Shown here: positions 5,861-7,506 of the stretch, one piece after another
How positions within the stretch are numbered: position 1 is the stretch's first letter
Layout: each line of letters opens with the position of its first letter
NCBI GenBank assembly: GCA_037441225.1
Contig: JBBISU010000124.1
Coordinates: forward strand, 1-7,506
DNA: 7,506 nt
Direction: 5' to 3'
Origin: JBBFMJ01 sp037441225
GTDB taxonomy: Bacteria; Acidobacteriota; Thermoanaerobaculia; UBA2201
The notes under the pieces: model-generated
The model's input: only the letters and a program-made list of their open reading frames with translations
What the model was told of the DNA's origin: nothing
Databases searched by the model: none
Position numbers and translations under genes: made by a program

Positions 5861-6021
5861 CTTTCTTCCTTTATTTTTAAAAATTCCTTGTAAACCTCTT
5901 CCCTTGCCTTATCTTTATATTTTTCTTTATAAAAGGCAATTTTTAAAAGAATCACTGCTTCAGTTATATCCAAATAAATTTCAAAATTTTTTTTCATTTC
6001 TTTTAAATCTACTCCAGCCAT
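5839..6021 (-). CDS. Small helical partner protein of the adjacent nucleotidyltransferase
   Basis: A 60-aa, highly charged protein predicted to be mostly alpha-helical, with many Lys and Glu, including KIAFYKEKYKDKAREEVY. It begins MAGVDLKEMKK and ends KEESWKKKIS. From memory, similar short proteins precede nucleotidyltransferase genes in other thermophiles, but I cannot name a family. The ATG at 6021 lies 13 nt inside the end of wbpB (ATGGCTGGAGTAG, with wbpB's TAG), so translation is probably coupled. The nearest purine run, GAGG at 6035-6038, is 13 nt upstream and too far to be a good SD. The 3' end overlaps the nucleotidyltransferase gene by 22 nt. The tight pairing suggests a two-component, toxin-antitoxin-like module; which member would be toxic is unknown. 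An alternative start is the ATG at residue 9. Confidence 0.72.
   Translation of the reverse strand: MAGVDLKEMKKNFEIYLDITEAVILLKIAFYKEKYKDKAREEVYKEFLKIKEESWKKKIS
5867..5871 (-). promoter_or_regulatory. Ribosome binding site deciding a TTG start
   Basis: AAGGA on the minus strand, 6 nt before TTG 5858-5860. It lies within the coding region of the preceding 60-aa gene and supports the TTG as the real start of the nucleotidyltransferase, in the absence of an early ATG. Confidence 0.6.
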
Positions 6022-6944
6022 GGATGTAAATTTTCCTCTATTTTTTTTACTTCTGCCTTTCTAATTTTATAAACCACTTCAATTGATGGCTTTGCATCCT
6101 TTATTCCAAAACCCTCACCTTTTAAAATTTTTTTATAGACAACTGTATGCAACTCTTCAAAGCCCGAAGAGAATTCAACTTCTTCTCCTTCTATTGTCAA
6201 ACTTCTGAAACTTGTCTTTCCTATATTTAAACTATCTTTTGGTAAATCATTTCTATCAATTGAAAGAAAATATGAAACCCTTGCTTTTTCAAGTTCGAGA
6301 TAACCACTTATTTTGTTTTTACCATAATAATGGACTTCTATTTTTTCTTCAGGTCCAAAAAGCCATAAAAGGAGATCAAAAAAATGAACACCAATATTCA
6401 TTGCAAGTCCCCCTGATTTTTCCTCATCCCCTTTCCAAGAGATATGGTACCAGGGACCCCTTGGAGTTATATAAGTTAAAACAATTTTATATTTTTTATC
6501 AAATCTTTCTTTTTCCAATTTCTCTTTTAATTTTATAATCTTTGGATGAACCCGCAACTGCAAAATTGTCCAGACCTTTTTTTTGTATTCTTCTTCCAAT
6601 TCTTCTAAGGCATCTAAATTCCAGGGATTTATAACAATTGGCTTTTCACAAATTGCATTTGCTTTTAATCTTAAAGCAAGGCGGATATGGGCATCATGCA
6701 AATAATTTGGTGTACAAATGCTTATATAATCAACACCTTCCCCCTTCCTCCTTAATTTTTCAAGGTATCTATCAAACCTTTCAATTTCCTTAAAATAAAG
6801 TGCTTCTGGAAAATACTTATCAAGAACCCCAACAGAATCATTTGGATCTGTTCCTGCAATTAAGTTATTCCCTGTTTCATAAATTGCTTTAAGGTGTCTT
6901 GGGGCAATAAACCCTGCAACACCTATCAAACCAAAATTTTTCAT
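6009..6944 (-). CDS. wbpB: UDP-N-acetylglucosaminuronate 3-dehydrogenase, WbpB/WlbA type (Gfo/Idh/MocA family)
   Basis: A 311-aa cytoplasmic oxidoreductase that oxidises C3 of UDP-GlcNAcA with NAD+, giving the 3-keto sugar for the WbpE aminotransferase. The N-terminal Rossmann half begins FGLIGVAGFIAPRHLKAI (residues 4-21) and carries DPNDSVGVLDKYFP (33-46), both hallmarks of the WlbA/WbpB subfamily rather than generic Gfo/Idh/MocA enzymes. ICTPNYLHDAH (76-86) and CEKPIVINPWNLDAL (99-113) follow; K101 of the EKP motif is the conserved active-site lysine. GGLAMNIGVHFFDLLLWLFG (178-197) contains the family's conserved His (H187). The length matches known homologues. Some WlbA enzymes recycle their NADH with 2-oxoglutarate; this cannot be judged here. 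The ATG at 6944 has no SD and may be leaderless. The TAG stop overlaps the next small gene by 13 nt. Family assignment is secure; substrate identity is supported by wbpD and wbpE nearby. Confidence 0.93.
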   Translation of the reverse strand: MKNFGLIGVAGFIAPRHLKAIYETGNNLIAGTDPNDSVGVLDKYFPEALYFKEIERFDRYLEKLRRKGEGVDYISICTPNYLHDAHIRLALRLKANAICEKPIVINPWNLDALEELEEEYKKKVWTILQLRVHPKIIKLKEKLEKERFDKKYKIVLTYITPRGPWYHISWKGDEEKSGGLAMNIGVHFFDLLLWLFGPEEKIEVHYYGKNKISGYLELEKARVSYFLSIDRNDLPKDSLNIGKTSFRSLTIEGEEVEFSSGFEELHTVVYKKILKGEGFGIKDAKPSIEVVYKIRKAEVKKIEENLHPWLE

Positions 6945-6951
6945 TAAATAG

Positions 6952-6960
6952 ATTTTATCA
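6952..6960 (-). promoter_or_regulatory. Candidate extended -10 promoter, leaderless start of wbpB
   Basis: On the minus strand the sequence TGATAAAAT (TGN plus a five-of-six match to TATAAT) ends 7 nt before the wbpB ATG at 6944. It fills most of the 27-nt gap after the upstream gene. No Shine-Dalgarno-like purine run precedes this ATG (aaaatctattta directly upstream), unlike almost every other gene here. Transcription would then begin at or next to the A of the ATG. No good -35 is seen; TTGTAT at 6977-6982 has a 19-nt spacer and is weak. In such A+T-rich DNA a chance match is possible. Confidence 0.4.
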
Positions 6961-6971
6961 TAAATTCATTT

Positions 6972-7506
6972 TTAAAATACAAAGACCTTAAAATAATACT
7001 CACCTTCAATAATAAAATAAGTTTTTGTTATTTCTTCCTTTAGTTTATAAAAATTTTCTCTTGTATAAGCAGAAAAAATTGGTTCTTTTTTTCCTCTTTC
7101 ATAAAACTCAATAAGATAATATTGAACACCTCTTAAATTTTCCCACTCAAATAAAATACCTGAAGAACTTGTTTTTTCTTGTTTTAAAATTTTTATAACT
7201 GATGTTGATTCTTCTTCTGTATTTACAAAATAAAAAATTGAAATAGGTAATATTTCTGTTTTTGGTGACAATATTACAAAACTAAATTTATGTATCCCTG
7301 GTTCAAAGGTTGGAAGTGGAGGGTTTGGAGGTGTTTCTATTTTTACATTATCCCCATAGTTTAAAATCTCATAAACCCTTCCAATTATCCTTCCATCAAC
7401 TTCCCAAAAGCCCTCAAAGATCCCACTTCCTACAAAAGAATTTAACCCTGAAAATGCAATTGGAATAAAAATTTGAGTAGAAAAAACCTCCTTTTTTCTT
7501 ATAATA
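6972..7506 (-). CDS. Hypothetical beta-rich protein, C-terminal part (5' end beyond the window)
   Basis: The reading frame is open from the right edge (first full codon 7503-7505) to a TAA at 6972-6974, giving 177 visible residues; the true start is outside the window. A TTG at 7269-7271 lies within this frame, but nothing suggests that it is the start. I do not recognise a named family. The sequence alternates hydrophobic and polar residues with aromatic positions, as in beta-sandwich domains. An upstream half contains GFWEVDGR, then a Pro-rich linker (PPNPPLPTFEPG). The C-terminal half (FEWENLRGVQYYLIEFYE ... EGEYYFKVFVF) resembles a fibronectin type III or Ig-like strand pattern ending in G-x-Y-Y-x-x-V. 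An exported or surface role is inference only; no signal peptide is visible because the N-terminus is missing. It ends 27 nt before wbpB on the same strand, so it could belong to the preceding operon. Confidence 0.8.
   Translation of the reverse strand, partial: IIRKKEVFSTQIFIPIAFSGLNSFVGSGIFEGFWEVDGRIIGRVYEILNYGDNVKIETPPNPPLPTFEPGIHKFSFVILSPKTEILPISIFYFVNTEEESTSVIKILKQEKTSSSGILFEWENLRGVQYYLIEFYERGKKEPIFSAYTRENFYKLKEEITKTYFIIEGEYYFKVFVF

Noticed and set aside
5397..6029. Plus-strand open frames opposite the NTase and 60-aa genes
   Set aside because: They read as Phe/Ser/Leu-rich shadows; the minus-strand frames have domain motifs, SDs and overlaps consistent with an operon.
6972..7271. A separate 99-aa gene starting at TTG 7271
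   Set aside because: The same frame stays open to the right edge with consistent beta-rich protein sequence, and no SD stands before the TTG. It is better read as the tail of a larger gene.

Overview
All ten gene starts in this window, plus one gene cut by the right edge, lie on the minus strand, so the locus reads from right to left. The DNA is strongly A+T-rich (by eye about 70%), and the coding strand is purine-rich. The proteins are rich in Lys, Glu and Ile. Starts include ATG, GTG and TTG, most behind clear GGAG/GGAGG Shine-Dalgarno (SD) sites. This suggests a thermophilic, probably anaerobic bacterium, possibly of an uncultured lineage. An archaeon cannot be strictly excluded. No phylogenetic marker gene is present.

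Layout in transcription order. (1) 7506-6972: C-terminal 177 residues of an unrecognised, probably extracytoplasmic beta-rich protein. (2) 6944-2923: three genes for 2,3-diacetamido sugar nucleotides, WbpB/WlbA-type dehydrogenase, WbpD/WlbB-type N-acetyltransferase and WbpE/WlbC-type aminotransferase. (3) 1950-30: GDP-mannose 4,6-dehydratase and a GalE-type epimerase. The WbpB, WbpE and WbpD set would turn UDP-GlcNAcA into UDP-2,3-diacetamido-2,3-dideoxyglucuronic acid. Gmd makes GDP-4-keto-6-deoxymannose. Both are typical precursors for O-antigen, capsule, S-layer or N-glycan sugars. The UDP-GlcNAc 6-dehydrogenase (WbpA) and the 2-epimerase (WbpI) are not in the window.

The striking feature is that every gap between consecutive sugar genes, from wbpB to gmd, holds a different two-gene nucleotidyltransferase module. 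Between wbpB and wbpD lies a 60-aa helical protein plus a GG...DxD nucleotidyltransferase. Between wbpD and wbpE lies a HEPN protein plus a GSX10DxD minimal nucleotidyltransferase (MNT). Between wbpE and gmd lies an MNT plus a HepT-type HEPN protein with an intact RX4HXY motif. Most junctions overlap or lie within a few bases (three ATGA overlaps, overlaps of 13, 22 and 50 nt, gaps of 1 and 3 nt). The modules are therefore built into the operon by translational coupling and are not loose cargo.

Only two internal gene starts lack a usable SD: wbpB, and the MNT gene after wbpE. Both have the sequence TGNTAAAAT ending 6-7 nt before the ATG. I read these as possible extended -10 promoters giving leaderless mRNAs. 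They would divide the locus into two transcription units, each opening with its own promoter. No convincing genes on the plus strand, RNA genes, insertion sequences or CRISPR arrays were seen, and no gene-free stretch exceeds 83 nt.
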